Positions 7,699 to 16,848 of a DNA stretch of 64,000 nt are shown piece by piece. The translations under genes and the position numbers were made by a program. Origin of the DNA: Streptomyces sp. NBC_01591 (lineage in GTDB: Bacteria > Actinomycetota > Actinomycetes > Streptomycetales > Streptomycetaceae). Numbering within the stretch: the first letter of the stretch is position 1; the number at the start of each line of letters is the position of its first letter. The notes beneath the pieces are model-generated. The model was not told where the DNA came from and searched no databases. It saw nothing but the letters and a program-made list of their open reading frames with translations. Where the stretch lies: contig NZ_CP109327.1 of assembly GCF_035918155.1 (NCBI RefSeq), forward strand, positions 6,758,001-6,822,000. The letters run 5' to 3'.

Positions 7699-8628
7699 GT
7701 GTACCCCGCCCGCCCGCTCGGCAGAGCCCTCGCGGCAGGGCCGGTCCTGCTCGACGGGGGGCTCTCCAACCAACTGGAGGCGCAGGGCTGCGACCTGTCC
7801 GACGCCCTGTGGTCGGCCCGCTTGCTGACCGACGGGCCCGGACAGATCGAGGCGGCCCACACCGCCTATGTGCGTGCGGGCGCACAAGTGCTCATCACGG
7901 CCGGCTACCAGGCGACCTTCGAGGGCTTCGCGCGGCGGGGGATCGGACGGGCGGAGGCGGCAGAGCTGTTCGTCCGCAGTGTCCGGCTGGCGCGACGGGC
8001 CGCCGGTGCGGTGGAGCGGGACGTCTGGGTCGCGGCTTCGGTCGGCCCGTACGGGGCGATGCTGGCGGACGGCAGCGAGTACCGGGGCCGCTACGGGCTC
8101 TCCGTCCGGGAGCTGGAGCGCTTTCACCGGCCCCGGATCGAGGCGCTGGCCGCCGCCGGGCCCGATGCGCTCGCGCTGGAGACGGTGCCGGACATGGACG
8201 AGGCCGAGGCGTTGCTGCGGGCGGTCGAGGGGTGCGGGCTGCCGGTCTGGCTCTCGTACAGCGTGGCGGGCGACCGGACCAGGGCGGGCCAGTCGCTGGA
8301 GACGGCCTTCGGGCTCGTCCGGGGTCGCGACGACGTGGTGGCCGTGGGGGTGAACTGCTGCGATCCGGCGGATGCGGACCGAGCGGTGCGGGTGGCCGCC
8401 GAGGTGACCGGAAAGCCGGTCGTCGTCTACCCGAACAGCGGGGAGCGGTGGGACGCGGGGGGCCTGGGATGGGTCGGCGCCCCCACCTTCGCCCCGGGCA
8501 GAGCAAGGGCCTGGCAGGACGCCGGGGCCCGGCTGATCGGCGGCTGCTGCCGGGTCGGCCCGGACACCGTCGCGGAACTGGCCGGGCTGCTCGGCACCAC
8601 AACGGCCGACAAGTCCACGGACACGTGA
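7699..8628 (+). CDS. mmuM: Homocysteine S-methyltransferase
   Basis: 309 residues from GTG 7699, with GGAAGGAG just upstream. This is a homocysteine-binding TIM barrel: LLDGGLSNQLEAQG at the N-terminus and the zinc/thiol cysteines in GVNCCDP (near residue 220) and in IGGCCRVGP near the C-terminus. The family moves a methyl group from S-methylmethionine or SAM to homocysteine, giving methionine. There is no cobalamin domain, so it is the short MmuM type. The next gene, hen1, uses SAM, so methionine supply is a possible link, but neighbourhood is the only evidence for it. Confidence 0.9.
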   Translation: MYPARPLGRALAAGPVLLDGGLSNQLEAQGCDLSDALWSARLLTDGPGQIEAAHTAYVRAGAQVLITAGYQATFEGFARRGIGRAEAAELFVRSVRLARRAAGAVERDVWVAASVGPYGAMLADGSEYRGRYGLSVRELERFHRPRIEALAAAGPDALALETVPDMDEAEALLRAVEGCGLPVWLSYSVAGDRTRAGQSLETAFGLVRGRDDVVAVGVNCCDPADADRAVRVAAEVTGKPVVVYPNSGERWDAGGLGWVGAPTFAPGRARAWQDAGARLIGGCCRVGPDTVAELAGLLGTTTADKSTDT

Positions 8629-8672
8629 AAATACCTGGTGGGGGGCGAGCGGACCGGACCATACTCGGACGT

Positions 8673-10172
8673 GTGTTCCTGACAATCAGCACAACCGGCA
8701 ACCCGGAGCGTCCAGCGACCGACCTCGGCTTCCTGCTGCACAAGCATCCCGAGAAGGCGCAGACATTCTCCACCTCCCACGGCACCGCGCATGTCTTCTA
8801 TCCCGAGGCATCCGCCGAGCGCTGCACCGCGGCGCTCCTGCTGGAAGTGGATCCCGTGGCGCTGGTGCGCCGCGGCAAGGGCAAGGGCCGGGGCGGCGCT
8901 CCCGATGCGGCGCTTGCGCAATACGTCAACGACCGTCCGTACGCGGCTTCCTCGCTGCTGTCCGTCGCCATGAGCGCGGTCTTCAAGTCCGCGCTGAACG
9001 GTGTGTGCCGCGCACTGCCCGAGCGCGCGCAGGCACCGATGCCGCTGCGGATCGAGGTGCCCGCGCTGCCGGCCCGTGGCGGTGCGGAGCTGGTGCGCAA
9101 GCTCTTCGGGCCGCTCGGCTGGACGAGTGTGGACGCCGTGGCCGTACCTCTGGACGAGCAGTTCCCGGAGTGGGGGGACTCGCGGTACGTACGACTGGTG
9201 CTCGAAGGCGAGCTGCGGCTGGCGGATGCGTTGCGTCAGCTGTACGTGCTGCTGCCGGTGCTGGACGACGCCAAGCACTACTGGGTCGCACCGGACGAGG
9301 TGGACAAGCTGTTGCGGGCGGGTGAGGGCTGGCTCGCCGCCCACCCCGAGCAGAAGCTGATCACGAGCCGCTATCTGTCCCGGCGCTGGGGGCTCACCCG
9401 GCAGGCGATGCAGCAGCTCGAACTGGTGCGGCTCGCGGAGTCGGACGACCTCGACGTCGAGAGCATCGACAACGCCGTGGACGAGACGACCGACACCGAG
9501 GAGAAGCCGGTCCCGCTCGCCGAGCAGCGGCGCGCCGCGATCCTCGACGCGCTGCGGGCCGCGGGCGCGAGCCGGGTCCTCGACCTGGGCTGCGGCCAGG
9601 GCCAGTTGGTGCAGGCACTCCTCAAGGACGTGGGCTTCACGGAGATCGTCGGCGTCGATGTTTCCATGCGGGCCCTCACCATCGCGTCACGACGGCTGAA
9701 ACTGGACCGGATGGGGGAGCGGCAGGCCGCCCGGGTCACGCTCCGGCAAGGCTCGCTCACCTACACCGACAAGCAACTCAAGGGGTACGACGCGGCCGTG
9801 CTCAGCGAGGTCATCGAACACCTCGACCTGCCGAGACTGCCCGCGCTGGAGTACGCCGTGTTCGGTTCGGCCCGTCCGCGGACCGTGCTCGTGACGACGC
9901 CGAACGTCGAGTACAACGTCCGTTGGGAGACCCTGCCCGCCGGGCATGTGCGCCACGGCGACCACCGGTTCGAATGGACCAGGGCCGAATTCCGCGGCTG
10001 GGCCCGGGAGGTGGCGCAGCGGCACGGATACGGAGTCGGCTTCGTCCCCGTGGGGCCCGACGACCCCGAGGTGGGGCCGCCCACACAGATGGCCGTGTTC
10101 ACGATGACCGCAGCCGACGAGACCGCGAAGCAGAGCGGGAACAGGACCGAGAAGGAGGCGAATGCCGCATGA
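8673..10172 (+). CDS. hen1: 3'-terminal RNA ribose 2'-O-methyltransferase Hen1
   Basis: 499 residues from GTG 8673 (MFLTISTTGNPERPATDLGF). The N-terminal half is the bacterial Hen1-specific domain. The C-terminal half is a SAM methyltransferase: VLDLGCGQGQL near residue 302, then the metal-site motif SEVIEHLD near 378 and a further His in HGDHRFEW near 427, matching the E-E-H-H set of Hen1. The enzyme marks the 3' end of cut RNA with 2'-O-methyl before sealing, so the repaired site resists renewed cleavage. Its stop overlaps the pnkp start (ATGA), so the two products are made together. The start is set by family alignment; a GTG two bases upstream is out of phase. Confidence 0.93.
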   Translation: MFLTISTTGNPERPATDLGFLLHKHPEKAQTFSTSHGTAHVFYPEASAERCTAALLLEVDPVALVRRGKGKGRGGAPDAALAQYVNDRPYAASSLLSVAMSAVFKSALNGVCRALPERAQAPMPLRIEVPALPARGGAELVRKLFGPLGWTSVDAVAVPLDEQFPEWGDSRYVRLVLEGELRLADALRQLYVLLPVLDDAKHYWVAPDEVDKLLRAGEGWLAAHPEQKLITSRYLSRRWGLTRQAMQQLELVRLAESDDLDVESIDNAVDETTDTEEKPVPLAEQRRAAILDALRAAGASRVLDLGCGQGQLVQALLKDVGFTEIVGVDVSMRALTIASRRLKLDRMGERQAARVTLRQGSLTYTDKQLKGYDAAVLSEVIEHLDLPRLPALEYAVFGSARPRTVLVTTPNVEYNVRWETLPAGHVRHGDHRFEWTRAEFRGWAREVAQRHGYGVGFVPVGPDDPEVGPPTQMAVFTMTAADETAKQSGNRTEKEANAA

Positions 10173-12742
10173 CCAGTACCTCACGCACGCTGCCGGTGAC
10201 CGACCTCTCCCTCGTGGTCCTCATCGGGGCCAGTGGTTCCGGCAAGTCCACTTTCGCCCGCAGGCACTTCAAGCCCACGGAGATCGTCTCTTCGGACTTC
10301 TGCCGCGGCCTGGTCGCCGACGACGAGAACGACCAGAGCGCCAGCCGTGACGCCTTCGACGTCCTGCACTACATCGTGGGCAAGCGGCTGGCAGCCGGGC
10401 GGCTGACCGTCGTGGACGCGACGAGCGTCCAGTCCGAGAGCCGCAAGCAGCTGGTCCAGCTGGCCAGGAGCCATGACGTGCTGCCCATCGCGATCGTCCT
10501 CGACCTGCCCGAAGAGGTCTGCATCGCGCGCAACGCGGCCCGCCCCGACCGCGCCGACATGCCGCGCCACGTCATTCAGCGCCACCGCCGCGAACTGCGC
10601 CGTTCGCTGCGGGGCCTGGAGCGCGAGGGCTTCCGCAAGGTGCACATCCTGCGCACCGAGGAGGAGGCCGAGCACGCCGAAGTGGTGCTGGAGCGCCGCT
10701 ACAACGACCTGCGCCACCTCACGGGCCCCTTCGACATCATCGGCGACATCCACGGCTGCAGTTCCGAGCTGGAGTCCCTGCTCGGCAAGCTCGGCTACGT
10801 CGACGGCGCGCACCCCGAAGGGCGTACGGCGGTCTTCGTCGGCGACCTCGTGGACCGCGGCCCCGACAGCCCCGGAGTGCTGCGCCGCGTCATGGCCATG
10901 GTGTCGGCGGGCAACGCCCTGTGCGTACCGGGCAACCACGAGAACAAACTCGGCCGCTACCTCAAGGGCCGCAACGTCCAGCACACCCATGGGCTCGCCG
11001 AGACCATCGACCAGCTGGACCGGGAGGATGAGAAGGACCCGGCCTTCCGCGAGCAGGTGCGGGAGTTCATCGACGGGCTCGTCAGCCACTACGTGCTCGA
11101 CGAGGGCAAGCTCGTCGTCTGCCACGCCGGACTGCCCGAGAAGTACCACGGCCGCACCTCCGGACGGGTCCGCTCGCACGCGCTGTACGGGGACACCACC
11201 GGCGAGACCGACGAGTTCGGCCTGCCCGTGCGCTACCCGTGGGCGGAGGAGTACCGCGGCCGTGCCGCCGTGGTCTACGGACACACCCCGGTGCCCAACA
11301 CCTCCTGGGTCAACAACACCATCTGCCTGGACACCGGAGCGGTCTTCGGCGGGAAGATGACCGCGCTGCGCTGGCCGGAGCGCGAGCTCGTCGACGTACC
11401 GGCCGAGCAGGTCTGGTACGAGCCGGCCAAGCCGCTGGCCACCGAGGCACCCGGCGGCCGGGAGGGGCGGCCGCTCGACCTCGCCGATGTGCAGGGCCGC
11501 CGGATCGTCGAGACCCGGCACATGGGCCGCATCGCGGTCCGTGAGGAGAACGCCGCCGCCGCGCTCGAGGTCATGAGCCGGTTCGCCGTCGACCCCCAGC
11601 TGCTCTGCTACCTCCCGCCGACCATGGCGCCCACCGCCACCTCGCGCGAGGAGGGCTATCTGGAGCACCCCGCCGAGGCCTTCGCGCAGTACCGGGCGGA
11701 CGGCGTCGCCGAGGTCGTGTGCGAGGAGAAGCACATGGGGTCGCGTGCGGTGGCGCTGGTCTGCCGGGACGCGGCCGCCGCCCGTGAGCGGTTCGGTGTG
11801 GGAAGCACCTCGGACGCCCTCGGCTCCGCGGGTGGTCCCACCGGGGCGCTGTACACCCGCACCGGACGGCCCTTCCTCGACGACGCCGCACTCACCGAGG
11901 TGATCCTCGGCAGGCTGCGCACCGCCGTCACCGCCGCCGGGCTCTGGGAGGAGTGGGGCACCGACTGGGTGCTGCTCGACGCCGAGCTGATGCCCTGGTC
12001 CCTCAAGGCCGCCGGGCTGCTGCGCTCGCAGTACGCCGCGGTCGGTGCCGCGTCCGGCGCCGTCCTCCCGGAGGCCAACGCGGCCCTCGCGGCGGCCGCG
12101 GCCCGTGGGGTGGACGTCGGTTCTCTCGCGGACCGCCAGCGGGGGCGCACCGAGGACGCCGCCGCGTTCACCGAGGCGTACCGCCGGTACTGCTGGAGCA
12201 CCCAGGGGCTGGACGGGGTGCGGCTCGCGCCGTTCCAGATCCTCGCCGTCCAGGGCCGCTCGCTGGCCTCCGTACCGCACGACGAGCAGCTGGCCTGGCT
12301 CGACCGGCTGGTCGAGCACGACCCGACGGGGCTCCTCCAGGTCACCCGCCGGCTCGTCGTCGACACCGGGGACGAGGCGTCGGTGCGCGCCGGTGTCGAC
12401 TGGTGGCTGGAGATGACCGGCCGCGGCGGCGAAGGCATGGTCGTCAAGCCGCTTGCCGCGTTCGTGAGGGACGGCAAGGGCAGGCTGGTCCAGCCGGGCA
12501 TCAAGGTGCGCGGCCGGGAGTACCTCCGGATCATCTACGGCCCCGAGTACACCCGCCCGGAGAACCTGGAACGGCTGCGCGACAGGTTCCTCGGCCACAA
12601 GCGGTCGCTGGCGCTGAGGGAGTACGCGCTGGGGCTCGAAGCGCTGGACCGGCTGGCCGACGGGGAGCCGCTGTGGCGGGTCCACGAGGCGGTGTTCGCG
12701 GTGCTGGCCCTGGAGTCGGAGCCGGTCGACCCGCGGCTCTGA
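10169..12742 (+). CDS. pnkp: Polynucleotide kinase-phosphatase-ligase Pnkp (RNA repair)
   Basis: 857 residues with three catalytic modules in the expected order. The N-terminal kinase has P-loop GASGSGKST near residues 20-28. The central metallophosphatase has DIHG (about 192), GDLVDRG (about 224) and GNHE (about 254). The C-terminal ligase-like adenylyltransferase has the nucleotidyl lysine in KHMG (about 521). Pnkp heals both ends of broken RNA (5'-OH phosphorylation, removal of 2',3'-cyclic phosphate) and, with Hen1, seals and methylates the junction. It is coupled to hen1 by ATGA and followed by a strong hairpin, so the pair forms a closed operon. Full length, no missing motif seen. Confidence 0.94.
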   Translation: MTSTSRTLPVTDLSLVVLIGASGSGKSTFARRHFKPTEIVSSDFCRGLVADDENDQSASRDAFDVLHYIVGKRLAAGRLTVVDATSVQSESRKQLVQLARSHDVLPIAIVLDLPEEVCIARNAARPDRADMPRHVIQRHRRELRRSLRGLEREGFRKVHILRTEEEAEHAEVVLERRYNDLRHLTGPFDIIGDIHGCSSELESLLGKLGYVDGAHPEGRTAVFVGDLVDRGPDSPGVLRRVMAMVSAGNALCVPGNHENKLGRYLKGRNVQHTHGLAETIDQLDREDEKDPAFREQVREFIDGLVSHYVLDEGKLVVCHAGLPEKYHGRTSGRVRSHALYGDTTGETDEFGLPVRYPWAEEYRGRAAVVYGHTPVPNTSWVNNTICLDTGAVFGGKMTALRWPERELVDVPAEQVWYEPAKPLATEAPGGREGRPLDLADVQGRRIVETRHMGRIAVREENAAAALEVMSRFAVDPQLLCYLPPTMAPTATSREEGYLEHPAEAFAQYRADGVAEVVCEEKHMGSRAVALVCRDAAAARERFGVGSTSDALGSAGGPTGALYTRTGRPFLDDAALTEVILGRLRTAVTAAGLWEEWGTDWVLLDAELMPWSLKAAGLLRSQYAAVGAASGAVLPEANAALAAAAARGVDVGSLADRQRGRTEDAAAFTEAYRRYCWSTQGLDGVRLAPFQILAVQGRSLASVPHDEQLAWLDRLVEHDPTGLLQVTRRLVVDTGDEASVRAGVDWWLEMTGRGGEGMVVKPLAAFVRDGKGRLVQPGIKVRGREYLRIIYGPEYTRPENLERLRDRFLGHKRSLALREYALGLEALDRLADGEPLWRVHEAVFAVLALESEPVDPRL

Positions 12743-12774
12743 GACGTGTCGCGGCAGGCAGTGGGGCGTCGTCG

Positions 12775-12808
12775 GCGGGTTTTCCGGTGGGATCAACGGA
12801 AAACCCGC
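12775..12808 (+). terminator. Hairpin terminator after hen1-pnkp
   Basis: Perfect 12-bp inverted repeat, GCGGGTTTTCCG at 12775-12786 and CGGAAAACCCGC at 12797-12808, with a 10-base loop, 33 bp after the pnkp stop. No T-tract follows, as is common in Streptomyces. It separates the RNA-repair operon from arcA. Confidence 0.7.
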
Positions 12809-12856
12809 TGGCGATTCGCGGGAGTGAACGGGCCCGGGCACGGTGAGGATGGAGGC

Positions 12857-14089
12857 ATGGGATTCCATGTCGACTCCGAGGCCGGGCGGCTGCGCCGCGT
12901 CATCCTGCACCGCCCCGATCTGGAACTGAAGCGGCTCACCCCCAGCAACAAGGACGCGCTCCTGTTCGACGACGTGCTCTGGGTGCGCCGGGCCCGCCAG
13001 GAACACGACGGCTTCGCGGATGTGCTGCGCGACCGCGGCGTGGAGGTGCACCTCTTCGGCGACCTGCTCCGTGAGTCGCTGGACATCCCGGTGGCCAGAC
13101 GGCTCGTCCTGGACCGGGTCTTCGAGGAGAAGGAGTACGGCCCGCTCGCCACCGAGCATCTGCGGGCCGCCTTCGAGGAGTTGCCCAGCACCGAGCTGGC
13201 CGACGCACTCGTCGGCGGGATGACCAAGCGGGAGTTCCTGGCCGGGCACAGCGAGCCGACCTCCGTCCGCTTCCATGTGATGGACCTGGACGACTTCCTG
13301 CTGGGCCCGCTGCCGAACCACCTCTTCACCCGGGACACCTCGGCCTGGATATACGACGGGGTGTCCATCAACGCGATGCGCTGGCCGGCCAGGCAGCGCG
13401 AGACCGTCCACTTCGAGGCGATCTACCGCCACCACCCGCTCTTCACCGGCCCCGAGGCGGGCGCCTTCCACCACTGGTCGGAGGGGCAGGACGACTACCC
13501 GTCCACCATCGAGGGCGGTGACGTACTGGTCATCGGCCACGGCGCCGTACTCATCGGGATGAGCGAACGCACCACCCCGCAGGCGGTGGAGATGCTGGCC
13601 CGCGGACTGTTCGACGCCGGCTCGGCCCGCACGATCGTGGCGCTCGACATGCCCAAGCGCCGGGCGTTCATGCACCTGGACACGGTGATGACGATGATCG
13701 ACGGCGACACCTTCACCAAGTACGCCGGCCTGGGCATGCTCCGCTCGTACACCATCGAGCCCGGCGAGGGGCCCAGGGACCTGAAGGTCACCGACCATCC
13801 GCCCGAGCACATGCACCGGGCGATCGCGCACGCCCTGGGGCTGGACTCGATCCGGGTCCTCACCGCCACCCAGGACGTGCACGCCGCCGAGCGCGAGCAG
13901 TGGGACGACGGCTGCAACGTGCTGGCCGTCGAGCCGGGTGTCGTCGTCGCGTACGAGCGCAACGCCACCACCAACACCTTTCTGCGCAAGGAGGGCATCG
14001 AGGTCATCGAGATCCGCGGCAGCGAACTCGGCCGGGGCAGGGGTGGCCCCCGCTGCATGAGCTGCCCGGTGGTGCGCGACCCGGTGTAG
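12857..14089 (+). CDS. arcA: Arginine deiminase
   Basis: 410 residues, ATG 12857, preceded by GAGGATGGAGG. Hydrolyses arginine to citrulline and ammonia. Family motifs are in place: [17 protein letters not shown] near the N-terminus, FTRDTSAW in the middle, [10 protein letters not shown], and the catalytic Cys near residue 400 in GGPRCMSCP. Asp and His of the active site ([10 protein letters not shown]) are also visible. The ornithine carbamoyltransferase gene follows after 113 bp and a permease after that, which resembles an arc locus; however, no carbamate kinase gene is seen, so ATP-yielding completion of the deiminase pathway is not encoded in the window. Confidence 0.94.
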   Translation: MGFHVDSEAGRLRRVILHRPDLELKRLTPSNKDALLFDDVLWVRRARQEHDGFADVLRDRGVEVHLFGDLLRESLDIPVARRLVLDRVFEEKEYGPLATEHLRAAFEELPSTELADALVGGMTKREFLAGHSEPTSVRFHVMDLDDFLLGPLPNHLFTRDTSAWIYDGVSINAMRWPARQRETVHFEAIYRHHPLFTGPEAGAFHHWSEGQDDYPSTIEGGDVLVIGHGAVLIGMSERTTPQAVEMLARGLFDAGSARTIVALDMPKRRAFMHLDTVMTMIDGDTFTKYAGLGMLRSYTIEPGEGPRDLKVTDHPPEHMHRAIAHALGLDSIRVLTATQDVHAAEREQWDDGCNVLAVEPGVVVAYERNATTNTFLRKEGIEVIEIRGSELGRGRGGPRCMSCPVVRDPV

Positions 14090-14125
14090 GGGGCGGGGAC
14101 GGGCGCAGGCACGAGCCGACCGCAC

Positions 14126-14152
14126 CGTATAGCGATGCAGGGCGTCGTATAG
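14126..14152. repeat. CGTATAG direct repeat in the argF promoter region
   Basis: CGTATAG at 14126-14132 and again at 14146-14152, exactly 20 bp apart (about two helical turns), 50-75 bp before argF. It may be an operator, or contribute a TATAG-type -10 element. It does not fit the palindromic ArgR box I know. Confidence 0.35.
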
Positions 14153-14202
14153 ACTTCCAGAGTCACTGTACGTGCGATCTCGCCCGACCCAGGAGCTGCC
14201 CC

Positions 14203-15219
14203 ATGGCCATAGACCTCGCAGGCCGCCACTTCCTCAAGGAGCTGGACTTCACGGCCGAGGAGTTCCGCGGCCTGATCGAGCTCGCGGCCGAGCTCAAGGC
14301 CGCCAAGAAGTCGGGGATCGAGGAGCAGCGGCTGCGCGGCAGGAACATCGCGCTGATCTTCGAGAAGACCTCAACCCGCACCCGCTGCGCCTTCGAGGTG
14401 GCCGCCGCCGATCAGGGTGCGTCCACCACCTACCTGGACCCCTCCGGCTCACAGATGGGGCACAAGGAGTCGGTGAAGGACACGGCCCGCGTCCTCGGCC
14501 GGATGTTCGACGGCATCGAGTACCGCGGTGACAGCCAGGCGGCCGTCGAGGAGCTGGCCGCCCACGGCGGCGTTCCGGTCTTCAACGGGCTCACCGACGA
14601 CTGGCACCCGACCCAGATGCTCGCCGATGTCCTCACCATGACCGAGCACAGCGACAAGCCGCTGGAACGGATCGCCTTCGCCTACCTCGGCGACGCCCGC
14701 TTCAACATGGGCAACTCCTACCTGATCACCGGCGCCCTGCTGGGCATGGACGTACGCATCGTCGCGCCGAAGACGTACTGGCCCGCCGAGGAGATCGTCG
14801 CCGAGGCCCACCGGCTGGCCGGTGCGAGCGGGGCGACCGTCACCCTCACCGAGGACGTCGCCGAGGGCGTCAAGGGCGCCGACTTCGTCGCCACCGACGT
14901 CTGGGTCTCCATGGGCGAGCCCAAGGAGGTCTGGGCCGAGCGCATCGCGGCCCTGGCGCCGTACGCCGTGACCATGGACGTGCTCCGCGCCACCGGCAAC
15001 GCCGACGTGAAGTTCCTGCACTGCCTCCCGGCCTTCCATGACCTCGGTACCGGGGTCGGGCGGCAGATCGAGGCCGATTACGGGATGACGGAGCTGGAAG
15101 TCACCGACGAGGTCTTCGAGTCCGCGCACTCGGTCGTCTTCGACGAGGCGGAGAACCGGATGCACACGATCAAGGCTGTTCTGGTGGCGACCCTGGCGAT
15201 TCCGGCGGTCAAGGGCTGA
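14203..15219 (+). CDS. argF: Ornithine carbamoyltransferase
   Basis: 338 residues, ATG 14203, with AGGAG upstream. Joins carbamoyl phosphate and ornithine to citrulline, or works in reverse in arginine breakdown. Carbamoyl-phosphate site STRTR near residue 57, DWHPTQ near 128 and the ornithine-site HCLPAFHD near 273 are intact. As I recall, in S. coelicolor the equivalent gene (argF, SCO5976) sits apart from the argCJBDR/argGH cluster, so the main role may be biosynthetic in spite of the neighbouring arcA. It has its own spacer with a promoter-like region and is followed by a strong intrinsic terminator. Confidence 0.93.
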   Translation: MAIDLAGRHFLKELDFTAEEFRGLIELAAELKAAKKSGIEEQRLRGRNIALIFEKTSTRTRCAFEVAAADQGASTTYLDPSGSQMGHKESVKDTARVLGRMFDGIEYRGDSQAAVEELAAHGGVPVFNGLTDDWHPTQMLADVLTMTEHSDKPLERIAFAYLGDARFNMGNSYLITGALLGMDVRIVAPKTYWPAEEIVAEAHRLAGASGATVTLTEDVAEGVKGADFVATDVWVSMGEPKEVWAERIAALAPYAVTMDVLRATGNADVKFLHCLPAFHDLGTGVGRQIEADYGMTELEVTDEVFESAHSVVFDEAENRMHTIKAVLVATLAIPAVKG

Positions 15220-15242
15220 TCGCTGCATGATCATGCGCCCGA

Positions 15243-15273
15243 TTGGGTGAACATGCGTGAAGGTGACTAATAT
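15243..15273 (+). promoter_or_regulatory. Possible promoter just upstream of a terminator
   Basis: TTGGGT at 15243-15248 and TAATAT at 15268-15273 with 19 bp between them look like a vegetative-type promoter in otherwise GC-rich DNA. Transcription from it would start near 15280 and meet the hairpin at 15287 within about 10 bases. Confidence 0.3.
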
Positions 15274-15286
15274 GTTGCCTCTTGGT

Positions 15287-15321
15287 GGGGTTCGAGCTCG
15301 CACGCTCGAACCCCTTTTTTT
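15287..15321 (+). terminator. Intrinsic terminator after argF with T-tract
   Basis: GGGGTTCGAGC at 15287-15297 pairs perfectly with GCTCGAACCCC at 15304-15314 around a 6-base loop, followed directly by seven T residues. It is the most classical rho-independent terminator in the window. It lies 75 bp before the permease start and could also act as an attenuator in the permease leader. Confidence 0.88.
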
Positions 15322-15395
15322 GTGTGCGTCACCGGAGCCCCCACAGCCCCGCACGTACATCCCCCACATGCTCCACCAGAGAAGAGACCATCCCC

Positions 15396-16838
15396 GTGAG
15401 TCCGCTGCGCCCACCGAGCCCCCGGCACCCGTCCGGGCCGCGCATCAAGAATCCCCACCAGCTGATCGCCGAGTCCGGCGCCGACCTGGAGGGGCACGGC
15501 CTCAAGCGCACCATGGGGCTCTTCCAGCTGGTGTGCTTCGGTATCGGCGCCGTCGTCGGCACCGGCATCTTCGTCGGCCTTTCCGACAGCGTCGGAGAGG
15601 CGGGCCCCGCGGTCGTCCTCTCCTTCGTGCTCGCCGCGATCACCTGCATCTTCACCGCCTTCTCCTTCGCCGAGCTGGGCAGCGCCATCCCGGTCTCCGG
15701 CAGCTCCTACTCCTTCGCCTACGCGACCCTCGGCGAACGCGTCGCGTTCCTCGTCGGCTGGTGTCTGCTGCTGGAGTACGGCGTCTCGGTCTCCGCGGTC
15801 GCCGTCGGCTGGAGCCAGTACGTCAACGAACTGCTGGACAGCCTGTTCGGCGCGCAGCTGCCGGCCGCACTCTCGGCCGGTCCCGGCGACGGCGGTGTGA
15901 TCAACCTGCCCGCCGTCCTGGTGGTCATGATGGCCGCCACCCTGCTGGTGCGCGGCGTCCGGGAGAGCGCCGGGGCCACCGCCGCGATGGCGGTCCTCAA
16001 GATCACCGTCCTGATCCTGTTCTGCGTCATCGCCTTCACGGCCTTCGAGCGCGGCAACCTCACGCCGTTCTTCGCCCACGGCGCGGGCGGGGTCACGGCC
16101 GGTGCGTCGCTGGCCTTCTTCTCGTACATCGGCTTCGACGCCATCACCACCGCGGGCGAAGAGGTCAAGAACCCGCGGCGGAACATCCCGATCGCGATCA
16201 TGGTCTGCATCGGACTGGTCACCCTGCTCTACTGCGCGGTCGCGCTCGCCGCCATCGGCGCGCTGGGGCCGAAGGCCGTCGCCGACCAGCCGGCCGCGCT
16301 CTCGATCGTCGTCGACCAGGTCACCGACTCGACCGTCGGCGGCGGGATCGTCGCCTTCGGAGCCGTCGTCGCGATCGCGTCCGTCGTGCTCACGGTGATG
16401 TACGGGCAGACCCGCATCCTGATGTCGATGTCCCGGGACGGACTGATCCCGCGGGTCTTCGAGCGGGTCTCGCCGCGAACGGCGACGCCGGTCGCCAACA
16501 CCTGGATCGTGGCGGTCGTCTTCGCGGTCCCGGCGGCCTTCTCGTCGCTCGACGTGGTGGTGAACCTGACGACCATCGGCACACTGGCCACCATGGTCGC
16601 GGTGAACCTCGCGGTGATCGTGCTGCGGCGCCGCAACCCGGAGGTGAAGGGCTCGTTCCGGGTGCCGCTGTATCCGCTGAGCCCGCTCCTGGGCGTCGGA
16701 TTCTGCCTCTATCTGATGTACGGGACGGGCTGGGCGACCTGGATCCAGTTCGCGGTCTTCCTGATCGTCGGCGCGGCGGTGTACGCCTTCTACGGCCGCA
16801 GCCGCTCCCGGCTGGCCGGAGCCGACGCGGCCGGGTGA
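15396..16838 (+). CDS. APC-family amino acid permease
   Basis: 480 residues from GTG 15396. A hydrophilic N-terminus of about 45 residues leads to a twelve-helix-like hydrophobic pattern. The first helix carries the APC substrate-binding signature GIGAVVGTGIFVGLS, and FFSYIGFDAITTAGEEVKNP near residue 245 is typical of cationic amino acid transporters. Next to arginine deiminase and ornithine carbamoyltransferase, arginine/ornithine uptake or exchange is a reasonable guess, although the sequence type is broader than ArcD. The stop lies 10 bp from the stop of the convergent ATPase gene. Confidence 0.88.
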   Translation: MSPLRPPSPRHPSGPRIKNPHQLIAESGADLEGHGLKRTMGLFQLVCFGIGAVVGTGIFVGLSDSVGEAGPAVVLSFVLAAITCIFTAFSFAELGSAIPVSGSSYSFAYATLGERVAFLVGWCLLLEYGVSVSAVAVGWSQYVNELLDSLFGAQLPAALSAGPGDGGVINLPAVLVVMMAATLLVRGVRESAGATAAMAVLKITVLILFCVIAFTAFERGNLTPFFAHGAGGVTAGASLAFFSYIGFDAITTAGEEVKNPRRNIPIAIMVCIGLVTLLYCAVALAAIGALGPKAVADQPAALSIVVDQVTDSTVGGGIVAFGAVVAIASVVLTVMYGQTRILMSMSRDGLIPRVFERVSPRTATPVANTWIVAVVFAVPAAFSSLDVVVNLTTIGTLATMVAVNLAVIVLRRRNPEVKGSFRVPLYPLSPLLGVGFCLYLMYGTGWATWIQFAVFLIVGAAVYAFYGRSRSRLAGADAAG

Positions 16839-16848
16839 GGGCAGCGGG

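Noticed and set aside
10181..14125. Very long minus-strand open frame (over 1300 codons) opposite pnkp and arcA
   Set aside because: High-GC DNA leaves the antisense frame open; composition is rich in Gly/Arg/Val without any domain, and both plus-strand genes have complete family motifs.
15287..15314. tRNA T-arm (GGTTCGA...)
   Set aside because: The stem is 11 bp with a 6-base loop and a T-tract; no acceptor, D or anticodon arms surround it.
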